A DNA stretch of 64,000 nt from CAVRQM01 sp963838805 (GTDB lineage Bacteria; Pseudomonadota; Alphaproteobacteria; Acetobacterales; Acetobacteraceae). Where the stretch lies: contig CAWISK010000010.1 in assembly GCA_963838805.1 (NCBI GenBank), forward strand, positions 545,280-609,279, read 5' to 3'. Positions within the stretch are counted from its first letter, which is position 1, and each line of letters opens with the position of its first letter. The translations under genes were made by a program, and so were the position numbers. Of the stretch, positions 9,900-23,341 are shown piece by piece. The notes beneath the pieces were generated by a model. It was not told the origin of the DNA. It saw nothing but the letters and a program-made list of their open reading frames with translations, and made no database searches.

Positions 9900-11162
9900 T
9901 CACATCTGCGCTTCGACCGCATCACCAAGCTTGGTCGCCGCATCCTGGGGGGACATCTTCGGGTTGTTCACGAACTCGGTGATCACTTCCAGCATTGCCC
10001 CGCGATATTTCTGGAGCACAGACATGTTCTGCGACATGCTGAGCACCGCCGTCCCGGCCTTGATGCTGTCGTTCAGGTCTCTCTGCGACAGCTGCTGGCA
10101 CGGATTGAAGCCGTGGCTGAGATCGATGTCCATCCGCGCGGGAATTGAGCCCTTGGCTTGGTTGAAAATGCGCTGAAAGTCCTTGGTCATGATGAGGTGG
10201 GCCAGAAGCTGCTGCCCTGCGGTGTAGTCGGGGTCTTTCTGCTTGAAGAAGACGACCGAGTCGCTGTTGATGATGAAGTCCGGCTTGCCGTTGTCGGAGG
10301 GCGCCTGCGCACAGAGATAATCGGTGCCATATTTGTAGCCCTCGGCGTTGTAGGTGCCGATCGCCCAGTCGCCCATGAAGAAGAATCCGGCCTTGCCGGT
10401 CAACATCAGATTGGCGGCCGCGTCCCAGTCGCGGCCCGGAATGCCGGGGTCGGTCCAGTCGATCAGCTTGCGCATTTCGGCAAATGCCGCCGCCATGTCG
10501 GCGCTGCGCAGCGCGTCGAGATCCAGTTTGACGAACGCCTTGCGGTACAGGTCCAGGTTCATGCCGTAGACGACGTTCTCGAACAGCGTGGCGTCGATCC
10601 AATCCTGGCTGCCATGGGCGAGCGGAATGATACCGGCCGCTTTCAGCTTTTCGGCATCGGCGTTGAACTCGGCCCATGTCTTCGGCATGGTGGCAATGCC
10701 GGCCTTGTCGAGCGCTTTCTTGTTCGCCCACAGCCAGTTGATGCGGTGGATGTTCATCGGCACGGCGACCCATGTGCCCTTCGGCTTCATCACCGGAATG
10801 AGCTCCGGCGCCACCACCTCGTCCCAGTGCTCGCTCTTGGCGATCTGGTCCAGGTCGGCCGTCATGCCGGTGGCGGCCCATTCGCCGATCTCCGGCCCTT
10901 TGAGCTGCACCGCCGACGGCGCATCACCGGACACCACATCGGCGCGCAGCTTTGCAATGGTGTTTGCGGTGTGGCCGGCGATCGAGGTTGCTGTCCATTT
11001 GCCGCCGGCGGCTGTGAACATCTGGCCCAGTTTGGCGATGGCCGCGGCGTCGGAGCCGGTATCCCACTGCGACAGCAGGTCGATCTTGGGTTGTCCCGCC
11101 ATCGCCGCCCCGAAGGTCAGCGGCAGCAGAAAGACCGCCAGCATCGCATTCCGACGAACCAC
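9900..11162 (-). CDS. Sugar ABC transporter substrate-binding protein (SBP_bac_1 family)
   Basis: Periplasmic receptor of about 420 residues. The GTG at 11162 is chosen because GGAGG lies five bases upstream and it gives a compact signal peptide (VVRRNAMLAVFLLPLTFGAAMA, cleavage before GQP). Translation can be extended to 11702 but that part is unlike the family. The mature protein has the CUT1 binding-protein pattern: IDLLSQWDTGSDAAAI near the start, NIHRINWLWANKKALDKAGI and KTWAEFNADAEKLKAAGIIPL. It heads the operon with the two permeases, ATPase, dehydrogenases and isomerase. Two late cysteines (in YLCAQAP and NPCQQL) may form a disulphide. Confidence 0.9.
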   Translation of the reverse strand: MVRRNAMLAVFLLPLTFGAAMAGQPKIDLLSQWDTGSDAAAIAKLGQMFTAAGGKWTATSIAGHTANTIAKLRADVVSGDAPSAVQLKGPEIGEWAATGMTADLDQIAKSEHWDEVVAPELIPVMKPKGTWVAVPMNIHRINWLWANKKALDKAGIATMPKTWAEFNADAEKLKAAGIIPLAHGSQDWIDATLFENVVYGMNLDLYRKAFVKLDLDALRSADMAAAFAEMRKLIDWTDPGIPGRDWDAAANLMLTGKAGFFFMGDWAIGTYNAEGYKYGTDYLCAQAPSDNGKPDFIINSDSVVFFKQKDPDYTAGQQLLAHLIMTKDFQRIFNQAKGSIPARMDIDLSHGFNPCQQLSQRDLNDSIKAGTAVLSMSQNMSVLQKYRGAMLEVITEFVNNPKMSPQDAATKLGDAVEAQM

Positions 11163-11476
11163 TCTTGCCTCCACCCTGACCAATCCCACTCTGCGGCAGG
11201 ATGGCAGGACACTGGCATGCTGCAGATCGGCGCGCAAGAAGGAACGCGGCACGTGTGCGGCAGTCGCGGGCATCACTGAAGTCATTCGGGCCGTGTGCCA
11301 TTCGGCAATTGCGCGCCGTGACTTCTGGGTGCTTGCGGATGCGACAGTCAGGGTCGCCCTGAACCTGCGACGCGCGCCGGACGTGCTCGAACCTTGCGCG
11401 AGGTCATGGCGAAAGGCGTACCTCCGCCGCCGCCCCCGTGCTAGGCTGCGCCCGAGGACGCAACGGGAGAACGCCC
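11163..11476. other. Divergent intergenic region, sugar operon / glutamate dehydrogenase
   Basis: 314 bases between two oppositely directed genes. Both promoters must lie here or in part of it. No clear -35/-10 pair or strong dyad was recognised by eye, and no gene is supported. Confidence 0.4.
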
Positions 11477-14400
11477 ATGGCACCCGACGACGCGGATCGC
11501 CCCGGCCTGGCGATCGGCCCCGTCTCAGACGTGACACCAGCCGAGTTCGTGGAGACGCTGTTCCGCCGGTCAGCCCGCGAAGACCTGACGCGCTATGCGC
11601 CGGCCGATCTCGAGCGGCTGGCCGCTGCCGCTTTGGACCATCTGGCGGCACCGCGACCCGGAGCGCAGCCGGACATCCGCCTCCGCGACTACGAGCTCGC
11701 AACCGGGGGCCGAGCTGGCGAGATCACCGTGCTCGAAGCCGTGAACGACGACATGCCGTTCCTGCTTGATTCCGCACTGGCCGAACTCGCCGAACAGGGA
11801 TGGGAGCCGCAACTGGTGGCGCACCCCATTCTGGCTCTGGAGCGTGACCGCGGCGGCGTGCTGCTGCGTCTGGAGGGCGACGCCGGGGCGGCGGCGCAAC
11901 CCGGATTGCAACGGGAGAGCCTGATCCATGTCCATCTCGAGCGCATAGACGATCCCGCCGCCCGCGCCCGCCTGATCGAGGGACTCGCGAAGACCTTTGC
12001 CGAGGTTGCAGTTGCTGTCGAGGATCGCGCCGGGATGTGGGCGCGCATCGACGAGGTGATCCGCGCCTATCGCATCAGCGCCCCGCCGCTGGCCGAGGAC
12101 GAGGTGGCCGAGGCCGTGGCTTTCCTGCGGTGGATCCGCAACGACAATTTCGTCTTCCTCGGCGTGCGCGAGTATCGCTTTCCCGACGGCGATACCGCGG
12201 CCGACCCGGTGCCCGGAACGGGACTCGGTCTGCTGCGCGATCCGTCGGTGCGGGTGCTGCGCCGCGGGCGCGATCTGGTGGTGATGACGCCGGAAATACG
12301 CGCTTTCCTCGCGCGCCCGCAGGCGCTCATCATCGCCAAGGGAAACGTGAAGTCGCGCGTGCATCGGCGCGCCTATCTCGACTACGTCGGCATCAAGCTG
12401 TTCTCGTCCTCGGGCGGGCTGGAAGGCGAACTGCGTCTGGTCGGACTGTTCACCGCGAGCGCGTACACCAGCACCACGGGGGCCGTGCCGTATCTGCGCC
12501 ACAAGCTGGCCAAGATCGTGGCCCGCGCGCATTTCGATCCGGCGAGCTACGCCGGTCGCGCGCTGCTCGCCGTGATGGAGAACTACCCACGCGACGAGCT
12601 GTTCCAGATCGACGAGGACACGCTGTACCACTTTGCATTGGCGATCATGAACCTGTCGGAGAGACCCCGCATCCGCGCCCTGGTGCGTCCCGACGAGTTC
12701 GACCGCTTCATCTCGGTCCTCGTCTTCGTGCCGAAGGAGCGTTACGACACGCAGGTCCGGCTGCGCGTCGGCGCCTACCTGGCGGAGGTCTATCAGGGCC
12801 GCGTCTCCGCCGCCTATCCCGCCTATCCAGAAGGCCCGCTCGCCCGCACCCATTTCATCATCGGCCGCGATGAAGGCGCCACGCCGCGCGTCGAACAGGC
12901 GGTGCTGGAAGCCGGCATCGCGGCGATCGCGCGCACCTGGAAGGACGGACTGCGCGAAACCCTGGTGCTCCGGATCGGCGGGCGCGCGGGCGCGCGAACT
13001 CGCCGCGCAGTACGGCGACGCCTTCTCCGCCGCCTATCGCGAGGCCTTCCCGGTCGAACGCGCGGTCGCTGACATCGACATAATGCAACGCCTGTCGCTG
13101 GAGCGTCCGCGCGCGGTGCGGCTGCACCAGGGCTCGGGCGAGCGTGCGGCGCGCGTCGATCTGTGCCTGTTCTCGCTCGATGCGGCGCTGCCGCTGTCGG
13201 AGCGGGTGCCGATCCTGGAGAACCTGGGATTCCGCGTGCTGGACGAGCGCACGTATCGCATCGATGTCCAGCACCATGCCGGCGACGCGCCGATCTGGCT
13301 GCACGACATGGAGATCGAGCGTGCCTCGGGCGCTCCCATCGAGGTTTCGGCGATCGAGCAGGCGGTGGAGGCGGCGCTGCTTGCGCTGCTGCGCGGCCTT
13401 GCCGAATCCGATGGTTTCAACCGGCTTGTGCTCGAGGCCGGGCTTGGCTGGCGTGACGTGTCGCTGCTGCGCAGCCTCGGGCGCTACATGCAACAGATCC
13501 GCGCGCCGTATGCGCAGGACTATCTGGCCGCTACGCTGGCCCGCTACGGTGCAATCGCCGGGCGCATCGTGGCGCTGTTCTACGCCCGCTTCGATCCGCG
13601 CCTTGTCGACGCCGAACGCCGCGCTCGCCAGGATGCGATCAGAGCCGAGATCGAGACGGCGCTCGCCGACGTCGCCAGCCTGGATGACGATCGGATTCTG
13701 CGCCGGTTTGTCAACCTGATCGAGGCGGCCGTTCGCACCAATTACTTCCAGATCGACGCGGACGCAAAGCCGCGTGACACCATCGCCTGCAAGTTCGACT
13801 GCCGCCGCATCGAGGATCCGCCGCTGCCGCGTCCGCTGTTCGAGATCTTCGTCTACAGCCCGCGCGTGGAGGCGCTGCATCTGCGCTTCGGGCTCGTGGC
13901 GCGTGGCGGCCTGCGCTGGTCCGACCGGCCGCAGGATTTCCGGACCGAGATACTGGGCCTCGTCAAGGCGCAGCAGGTGAAGAACGCCGTTATCGTTCCG
14001 GTCGGTGCCAAGGGCGGCTTCATGCCGAAGAAACTGCCGCCGCCCGCGCATCGGCAGGCGTGGATGGCCGAGGGGACCGAAAGCTACCGCATCTTCGTCG
14101 AGGCTCTGCTCCAGCTCACCGACAATATCGGTCCCGCCGGCGTCGTTCCGCCGCCCAATACCGTGCGCCACGATCCGGACGACCCCTATCTGGTGGTGGC
14201 GGCGGACAAGGGCACGGCAACCTTCTCCGACGCGGCCAATGCGATTGCAATAGGACGCGACTACTGGCTCGGCGATGCGTTCGCCTCGGGTGGCAGCAAC
14301 GGCTACGATCACAAGATGATGGGCATTACCGCGCGGGGTGCCTGGGTCGCCGTCGAACGGCACTTCCGCGCACTGGATGTCGACATCGCGCGCGAGCCCA

Positions 14401-16289
14401 TCACGGTGGTCGGCGTCGGCGACATGTCGGGCGATGTCTTCGGCAATGGCATGCTGCTCTCGCGCACGCTGAAGCTGATTGCCGCGTTCGACCACCGCGA
14501 CATCTTCATCGACCCGGACCCCGATCCGGAGGCCGCGTGGATCGAGCGCAAACGCTTGTTCGGCCTGCCGCGCTCAACCTGGTCGGACTACGACCGCGCC
14601 CGTATCTCCACGGGCGGCGGTGTCTTTTCCCGCAGCGCCAAGTCGATCGCGCTGTCGCCCGAGGCGCAGGCGGCACTCGGCCTGTTCCGCGCGGCGGCGC
14701 CCCCCGCCGTAGTGATGCACGCGATCCTCAAGGCGGAGGTGGACCTTCTGTGGTTCGGCGGCATCGGTACCTATGTCCGCGCCTCGACCGAGACGGATGC
14801 CGAGGCGGGTGACCGCGCCAACGATTCGATCCGCATCACCGGCTCGGAGGTGCGCGCCAAGGTCATCGCCGAAGGAGCCAATCTGGGTGTCACTCAGCGC
14901 GGCCGGATCGAGGCGGGGCGGCGTGGCGTTCGTCTCAATACCGACGCGATCGACAATTCGGCCGGGGTCAACACCTCCGACGTGGAAGTGAACATCAAGG
15001 TCGCGCTGGCCACGCCGCAGCGCGACGGCGTCCTCGATGAAACGGGTCGTCACGCTCTGCTGGCCGCCATGACGGAGGACGTGGCAGACCTCGTGTTGCG
15101 CAACAACTTCCTGCAATCGCTGGCGCTTTCGTTGGCCGAACGGCGTGGCGCCGCCGATATCGGCCTGTATCAACGGCTGATGCAGATGCTGGAGCAGGAG
15201 GGCCGGCTCGACCGCACGGTCGAATTCCTGCCCGACGCCGCGGAACTGGCCGACCGCGCCCGGCGCGGAGAGGGCCTGACGCGCCCCGAGCTGGCCGTGT
15301 TGATGGCCTACGCGAAGTTGGCGCTGAAAGACCATGTGCTGGATAGCCGCGTGCCGGACGATCCGTATCTTGGGCGGGAACTGGCACGCTATTTCCCGGA
15401 ACTCCTGCGCGAGCGCTTTCCCGAAGCGATCGCCACGCACCGGCTGCGCCGCGAGATCATCGCGACGCAGTTGGCGAACGCGATCATCAATCGTGGCGGC
15501 CCGGCAACCGTGCCGCGGCTCGTCGACGAGACCGGCGCGGACGCACCGACCATTGCCGCTGCCTACGCGGCAACGCGCGAATCCTTTGGCCTGGCCGATC
15601 TGAACGCCGCGATCGACGCGTTGGACAGCCGCGTTTCCGGCGCGGTGCAACTCGCCTTGTATGCGATGCTGCAGGACCTGCTGCTGGACCGGATGGTGTG
15701 GTTCATCCGCAATGTGGAGCTGACCGGGGGGATGCTGGATGCGATCGTGGCGCGCTATCGCGACGGCGTTGCCGAGGTCGAGCGGGCGCTGGATCAGGCG
15801 GTGGCCGCCCCCGCCGCCGAGGCCCGAGCGGCACGCGCGGCGGAACTGGCGGCCCAGGGCGTGCCGCAGGCTCTGGCGCGGCGGCTTTCGGCCCTCGCGG
15901 ATCTCGCCGCCAGCTCCGACATCGTGCTGGTGGCGAACCGCACCGGGCGAGCGGCGGCAGAGGTTGCAGCAATTCACTTCGCGGTCGAGGAGATGTTCCG
16001 GCTGCGGACGATCCTCGATGCGGGACGGAGCATCGCGGTCGCCGATCATTTCGACAGGCTGGCCCTCAATCGCGCGATCGACGCGATCGCGGATGCCCAT
16101 CGGCGCCTGACGGCGCAGGCGGTGGCGACGGGTGCCGCCGGACCGGCGGCGATCGAGGCCTGGTGCGCGAGCCATGCCGGCGCGGTCAAGCGCATCCGCG
16201 AGGCGGTCGAGAGCATCGTCGCCGCCGGGCTCACCCTTTCCAAGCTGACAGTGGCCTCGGGCCTGCTCGCGGACCTCGCGCGGGAGTGA
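11477..16289 (+). CDS. gdhB: NAD-specific glutamate dehydrogenase, large (180-kDa) type (one frame break)
   Basis: Catalyses oxidative deamination of glutamate to 2-oxoglutarate with NAD+ in the cytoplasm. The ATG at 11477 has GGGAGA six bases upstream. The first frame runs through ...ETLVLRIGGRAGA. Near 12985-13000, inside a GCGCGGGCGCGC run, the reading continues in another frame from ARELAAQYGDAFSAAYREAFP to the stop at 16289. Together this gives about 1604 residues, the usual length of this GDH class. The catalytic domain shows ARGGLRWSDRPQDFRTEILGLVKAQQVKNAV, VPVGAKGGF, VVGVGDMSGDVFGNGMLLS and AEGANLGVTQRGR. A one-base indel in the sequence is likelier than a real split. Confidence 0.93.
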
Positions 16290-17004
16290 CGCGGCGCGCG
16301 GCAATGCCGGCGCTGACGCGCAGGATCCCGCCGAACCTGGCATCGAGGCGCGCGCGATCCTCGGCCAATCGCCGCAGGCTCGCGGCGAAGGCCGGGGTGT
16401 ACCTGCGGTAATCCACCCTCGCGGCGGCCGGACGCCCGAAATCGGCGTCGGCAAAGCGCGAGGCGAGCGGCCAGACCGCCATGACCCGGCTCTCGTAGTC
16501 CTGCCCGATCGCTGGCGTCTGCGAGTGGTACGCTGCGGCCGCTCGTGGCCAACTGCCGGTCTGCCGGTAAAGGAGGCCGAGGAAGCGGGCGCCATAGGCC
16601 GCGTTCGCGACCGGGTCGAACGCCTCGTCCAGCGACGCGAAGGCGGTCGGGTGATGCAGCAGATTGATCTGCATGCAGCCCACGTCGATCGAGCGGACCC
16701 CCAGCCGTTGCAGCGCCTGGACGGCGGCGATGGCCTCGGCCTTGCTTGTATAGAAATGGTCGATGCCTTCGGCATCGATGGTCCAGGGCCACGGGGCCGT
16801 GCGTCCGGTCACCGGGTCAGGCCGACCGCTCTCTACCAGCGCGATCGCGTCCAGCAGCTTCGCCGGCATCGGGCTTTGCCGCTCGGCGGAGGCGATGGCA
16901 GGCAGGCACGACTCCGTCGCGAGCGGCGTCGCCAAAGGCGGTGACCGCCCGAACGCTGCATGCCCGCACAGCACCAGCACCCCCGCGAGAAGGTGTTTTC
17001 GCAT
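16231..17004 (-). CDS. Lytic transglycosylase (SLT domain), exported
   Basis: Predicted periplasmic muramidase that cleaves peptidoglycan with anhydro-ring formation. It has 257 residues from the ATG at 17004, with signal peptide MRKHLLAGVLVLCGHAAFG. The SLT fold is seen from LLDAIALVESGR (catalytic Glu) through VRSIDVGCMQINLLHHP and FDPVANAAYGARFLGLLYRQTGSW. The arrangement resembles conjugation- or secretion-associated transglycosylases rather than full-length Slt70. Its 3' end overlaps the convergent glutamate dehydrogenase gene by 59 bases. An upstream extension to 17100 is possible but lacks a signal-peptide-like start. Confidence 0.88.
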   Translation of the reverse strand: MRKHLLAGVLVLCGHAAFGRSPPLATPLATESCLPAIASAERQSPMPAKLLDAIALVESGRPDPVTGRTAPWPWTIDAEGIDHFYTSKAEAIAAVQALQRLGVRSIDVGCMQINLLHHPTAFASLDEAFDPVANAAYGARFLGLLYRQTGSWPRAAAAYHSQTPAIGQDYESRVMAVWPLASRFADADFGRPAAARVDYRRYTPAFAASLRRLAEDRARLDARFGGILRVSAGIAARRVTPARGPRAGPRPLSAWKG

Positions 17005-17633
17005 GCCGGCGCGCTGCCCGCCCGCCACCGCCCGCCCGGGACGCTCCGGTGCCGGACAGTCGCGCGCGGCCAGGACAACCAGGGAGCGGGCATACTGCAC
17101 GCGCCACCCTTGGCAAATGCCGTACCAGCGAGCCAGGGCAGGGGCTTAGCCGGGCCGCGGGTGGCCAAGTGTAAAGCGTTGCCCACTTTGTGATGGCGCC
17201 GGTCGGCCCGGGGCTGCGTCCGGTGCGTCCTCTCCCTTGCCATGCGTGACGGGTTATCTTAACGTGAACTTCACGTCATTTGAACGACCGATGTGCGCTT
17301 GCGCCTGAGGCCGGCCCGACGTCGGTTCGTCATAAGAGCGTACTGCGCAGGCCCATTCCTGATGGGATGGCCGTGAGTGCTGCGCGAGAGGCGAGGCGGA
17401 CGGCGGCGGAGAGACACACGTGAAGGACGTGCTGCACGAGCAGATCTGTCATGTGTCGCTTGCCAGGAGCGGCCAGTCGCTGCGGCGGGGCAACGAACAC
17501 CTCGCCGTATGCCGGCGTGGAACACCGACCGGAGATCGCCGGCGTCGCCGACGTCGGACCGCGATCCTGGCCGCAATTCCGGCGGTCTCGGCGCCGAAAC
17601 AAGCGTGCGGTCGAAGGCATTCAGGAGCAAAAC
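17005..17633. other. Non-coding region upstream of the repeat-protein gene
   Basis: About 630 bases between divergent genes. No gene is supported; open frames here are GC-codon shadows. The only clear structure is the short dyad at 17262-17276. Confidence 0.45.
17262..17276. promoter_or_regulatory. Perfect 7-bp dyad, candidate operator
   Basis: ACGTGAA, one base, TTCACGT: a perfect inverted repeat in a locally AT-richer stretch of the gap between the transglycosylase and the repeat-protein gene. Symmetry and position suit a dimeric repressor or activator, but no regulator is identified. Confidence 0.35.
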
Positions 17634-18568
17634 ATGAAACATGTGATCGCCCCTATTCTGGGTGGCGCGGTCGCCGCCGTGCTGATGGTCGCCAGCGCGC
17701 CTGCCCAGCAGAACACTTCGCGCGAACACGCGCACCAGGCCCCGCAGCGGGAACACACACAGCCGCTCCCCGCAGCGCGGCCGCGCGCAACAGGAGGCCG
17801 TGCGCGACCGCGCGCAACAGGAGGCCATGCGCGACCGCGCGCAACAGGAGGCCGTGCGCGCCCGCGCGCAACAGGAGGCCGTGCGCGCCCGCGCGCAACA
17901 GGCGGCCGTGCGCGCCCGCGCGCAACAGGCGGCCGTGCGCGACCGCGCGCAACAGGCGGCCGTCGCGCGACCAGCGCGCAGACAGGCGGCCGTGCGCGAC
18001 CGCGCGCAACAGGAGGCCGTGCGCGACCGCGCGCGGCAAGAGGGCCAGCGCGACCGCGCGCAACGTGAGGCCCGACGCGACCGCGACACGTCGCACGATC
18101 CGAACGTGCTGCTGATCACTGGCAGTCCCGCTCCGGTCACGAGCGCGGCCTCGCTGGCGCCCGCGCCCCTTGCCGCAATCCCCGAGCCCGTCGTCAGCGA
18201 GGATATCGGATCGCGCGCGGCAGCCCAGCCCAGCCCGGAGGCCCTGGTGCCGCGAGTCCACAACTCGGTGCTCCTGTCCGGCGGCGCCCTGGCTGATCTG
18301 GACGCGATGCGCGGCGACCAGTTGATGCGCGTGGGGGAGGTGGCAGCGGCGCGGCGCCTCTACGAGGAAGCGGCGATGGCCGGCAGCGCCGCAAGGAGCG
18401 GTCGGGCTCGGCAGAACCTATGACCCCGCCATCCTGTCCGCGTTGGGGGCCGAGGCGGCCGGGAGCGATGGGCTGATCGCCGCCATCTGGTACAAGAGGG
18501 CGCAGATGCTGGAGAGCCATGAGGCCAGTGGCGAGCCGGCCAGCCTGAACTTTCGTCCGGCCGACTAG
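17634..18568 (+). CDS. Exported protein with Arg/Gln-rich 9-residue repeats and a C-terminal Sel1/TPR-like module (frame breaks)
   Basis: The ATG at 17634 has AGGAG six bases upstream and gives a signal peptide (MKHVIAPILGGAVAAVLMVASAPAQ). The frame shifts near 17750-17765. It then encodes about eleven copies of a unit like RAQQEAVRD (17782-18087), a linker and the module RGDQLMRVGEVAAARRLYEEAA. A second break near 18390-18400 is needed to reach GAVGLGRTYDPAILSALGAE...AAIWYKRA and the TAG at 18566-18568. The module closely matches the C-terminus of the next gene's product. The repeats predict long charged helices. The function is unknown. A periplasmic partner or scaffold for the neighbouring ATPase is an inference. 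Confidence 0.7.
17782..18087 (+). repeat. 27-bp tandem repeat array (about 11 units), coding
   Basis: Units of 27 bases beginning CGCGCGCAACAGGAGGCC encode RAQQEAVRD with small changes (E/A, D/A). Six near-identical units run 17782-17943. Two divergent ones follow (one 30 bases long), then three more from 18001. All keep the same reading frame, so the array is under coding constraint. Unit number is likely variable between strains. Confidence 0.9.
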
Positions 18569-18618
18569 CCGGCCCGGGTGGCGCGGCCCCGGCGGCGGCA
18601 CCGACGGCTGAGACCACG

Positions 18619-20389
18619 ATGTATTCAGCGCCCCGCCACCTTGCCCGCGTCCCGTTCGACCCGGCTTCGAGCGCGCCCGCGATTTTCGTGGCCGATTCCC
18701 ACCGCGCACCCCTCTCCGCGCTTCTGCGGGGCGTGCTGAACCGTGACCCGTTCATAACGATCATCGGCGAAGCAGGCGTCGGCAAGACGACGCTCGTCAA
18801 CGGGGCGGTCCTCGATCCGGCCAGCGCCCGCGTTCGGATCATCCGCGTGTGCAACCCGCATGGCAGGAACCTCTCGCTCTCCGAGCTGCTGGCGCAGGTC
18901 ATCGGCAAGGATAGGACGGACAGCCTGACGGGAGACGATGCGAACCGCGTGCTCGCGGTGCTGACGACGGCGCAAGGCGATGAGCGTCGCGTGGTGCTGA
19001 TCGTGGACGATGCCCATTCGCTTGCGGCCGAAGCCCTGCAATATCTGCTGCGGGCCTCCGATGTCGCACGCAGCCAAGCCGTTTCCCTGCAGGTGATCTT
19101 TGTCGGGCGCCCGGCATTCCGGGAGGTGTTGCGGCAACAGGATCCCGAAGGGCGGATCACGATCAGCGCCGTTGTCGAACCGCTGTCGGGTGCCGAGGCG
19201 AGGGACTACATCCGACGGTATCTGTCGTTCGCGGGCATCTCGGCCGAGACGATCCTGAGCGAAGCGATGCTGATGGACTCTGGCGACGCAGTCGGACGGG
19301 GTTCCCGGCCGGATCAACGCGCTTCTGGAAAGCGCTCACATCCTCGAATTCAGCCGCGCCGGCACCGGGGCCACGCGGGCGCCGGATGCCGCAACGTGGC
19401 TTTGCGATCAGCCCTCGCCGCTGCCATCAGCGCCGCGGTCGCGCCGGATCGCGCAGCGTGCGGGTCGCGGCGCGCTGCGAATTGTCCCGGTCGTCATGGT
19501 GGGTGCGGCCATCGTCGCCGGAAGCTTCCTCGCCCATCGCCAGCCATCACGGTCGCACGGGCTCCTGGTGGCAGCTCCCGCGATCCTCCCCGGAGCCATA
19601 CGGGAACCGGTCGCCGCGGGCTCGTCCGCGATCTCGATATCGGCACGGTCCGAACGCGGCCACCGTGCGATCGGAACTGCCGTGGCAGCCGTCGCGAAGC
19701 CCGCGACCCGACCAGGAGAATTGCCCAGCCTTGCTTCATCAGCCGGCCCCCGTGCGGACGCCGGATTCGTTTATCCAGCGGCGGAGACCCCCGATCTCGC
19801 CACGTCGATGATTGAAATCTTGCCGGGATCGGGCGTAGCTGGCCCCGCACCGGTGTCGGTGGCGGTGCGGTCCGCCGCTGTGCCGCGCGGCTTGCCGTCG
19901 CCCTCGCCGTCGCCCCCCGCCATGCGGCCGGAACAGCCGTCTCCCGCGGAACGGCACGCGCGCGAGGTCGCCATCGGCATGGCCTCGCGCATGCCGGCCG
20001 AGGCGCCTCCACCGCCGGCCCGTGCTCCAGCGGTCGCGGTTCCAGGGGTGGCTCCGCGCACGGCTGCGCGGCCGCCGCCGACTGCCGTGATTGACCGCGC
20101 CGGCCGCGATCCGGTCGGCCATCTCATCAGGCAGGGCGACGCGATGCTCGTCGCGGGGAACGTCCTGGCAGCACGGCCATTTTACGAGCGCGCGGTCGCC
20201 GCCAATTCCGGTGCCGCGGCAACCAGAATGGGCAAGACCTACGATCCGGCATTTCTCGCGGGAATTGGGGCCGGCGGCATCCCTGCCGACCGATCGACCG
20301 CTGCCGCATGGTATCGCCGCGCGATCGCGCTGGGCAACCCGGAGGCGCGAGATCGTCTCGATCGTCTCGATCTCACGGCGGGCGACTAA
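18619..20389 (+). CDS. ExeA/GspA-like AAA ATPase with membrane anchor and C-terminal Sel1/TPR-like module (one frame break)
   Basis: About 590 residues when read across a break near 19285-19297. The N-terminal AAA domain has Walker A GEAGVGKTT (50-58) and Walker B VVLIVDDAHSL, in the ExeA-like layout (MY... start, ADSHRAPLSALL before Walker A). After the break the product continues VPGRINALLESAHILEF, then a single membrane segment (VPVVMVGAAIVAGSFLA) and a long Pro/Ala-rich linker. It ends with GHLIRQGDAMLVAGNVLAARPFYERA...GKTYDPAFLAGIG...AAAWYRRAIALGNPEARDRL. ExeA relatives use ATP and a periplasmic domain to help assemble cell-envelope machines. The periplasmic module here is Sel1/TPR-like. 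It lies 50 bases after the repeat-protein gene, so co-transcription is likely. Confidence 0.78.
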
Positions 20390-20419
20390 GCCGGCTCGCC
20401 GGCGGGCACATCCGCCCGA

Positions 20420-20449
20420 CCGGACTCCGCCAGGCCGGCGGCCGTCCGG
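20420..20449 (-). terminator. Hairpin immediately after secA, possible terminator
   Basis: CCGGAC...GTCCGG with an inner CCGCC/GGCGG pairing lies directly behind the secA stop, between convergent genes. No T-run follows on either strand, so intrinsic termination is uncertain. Confidence 0.4.
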
Positions 20450-23164
<2,715 letters not shown>

Positions 23165-23341
23165 CAGAAGCCTTCTGGGTGGCGGCGCGAGGCCACGACG
23201 AGGCCGCGGCCTGGCGGCCGGGCATCCGGGCGGGGATTGTCAGATAGGACCCGGGGCGGGCGGGGTCAACGCGGCGCACGGCCGCTTGTTTGCGCGCGGC
23301 CCATCGGCCATAGTCCGGCCGCTTTTCCAGAAGGACCAGCC

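Noticed and set aside
17782..18087. Possible CRISPR array
   Set aside because: Units are contiguous 27-bp tandem repeats with no spacers and keep a coding frame. No cas genes are present.
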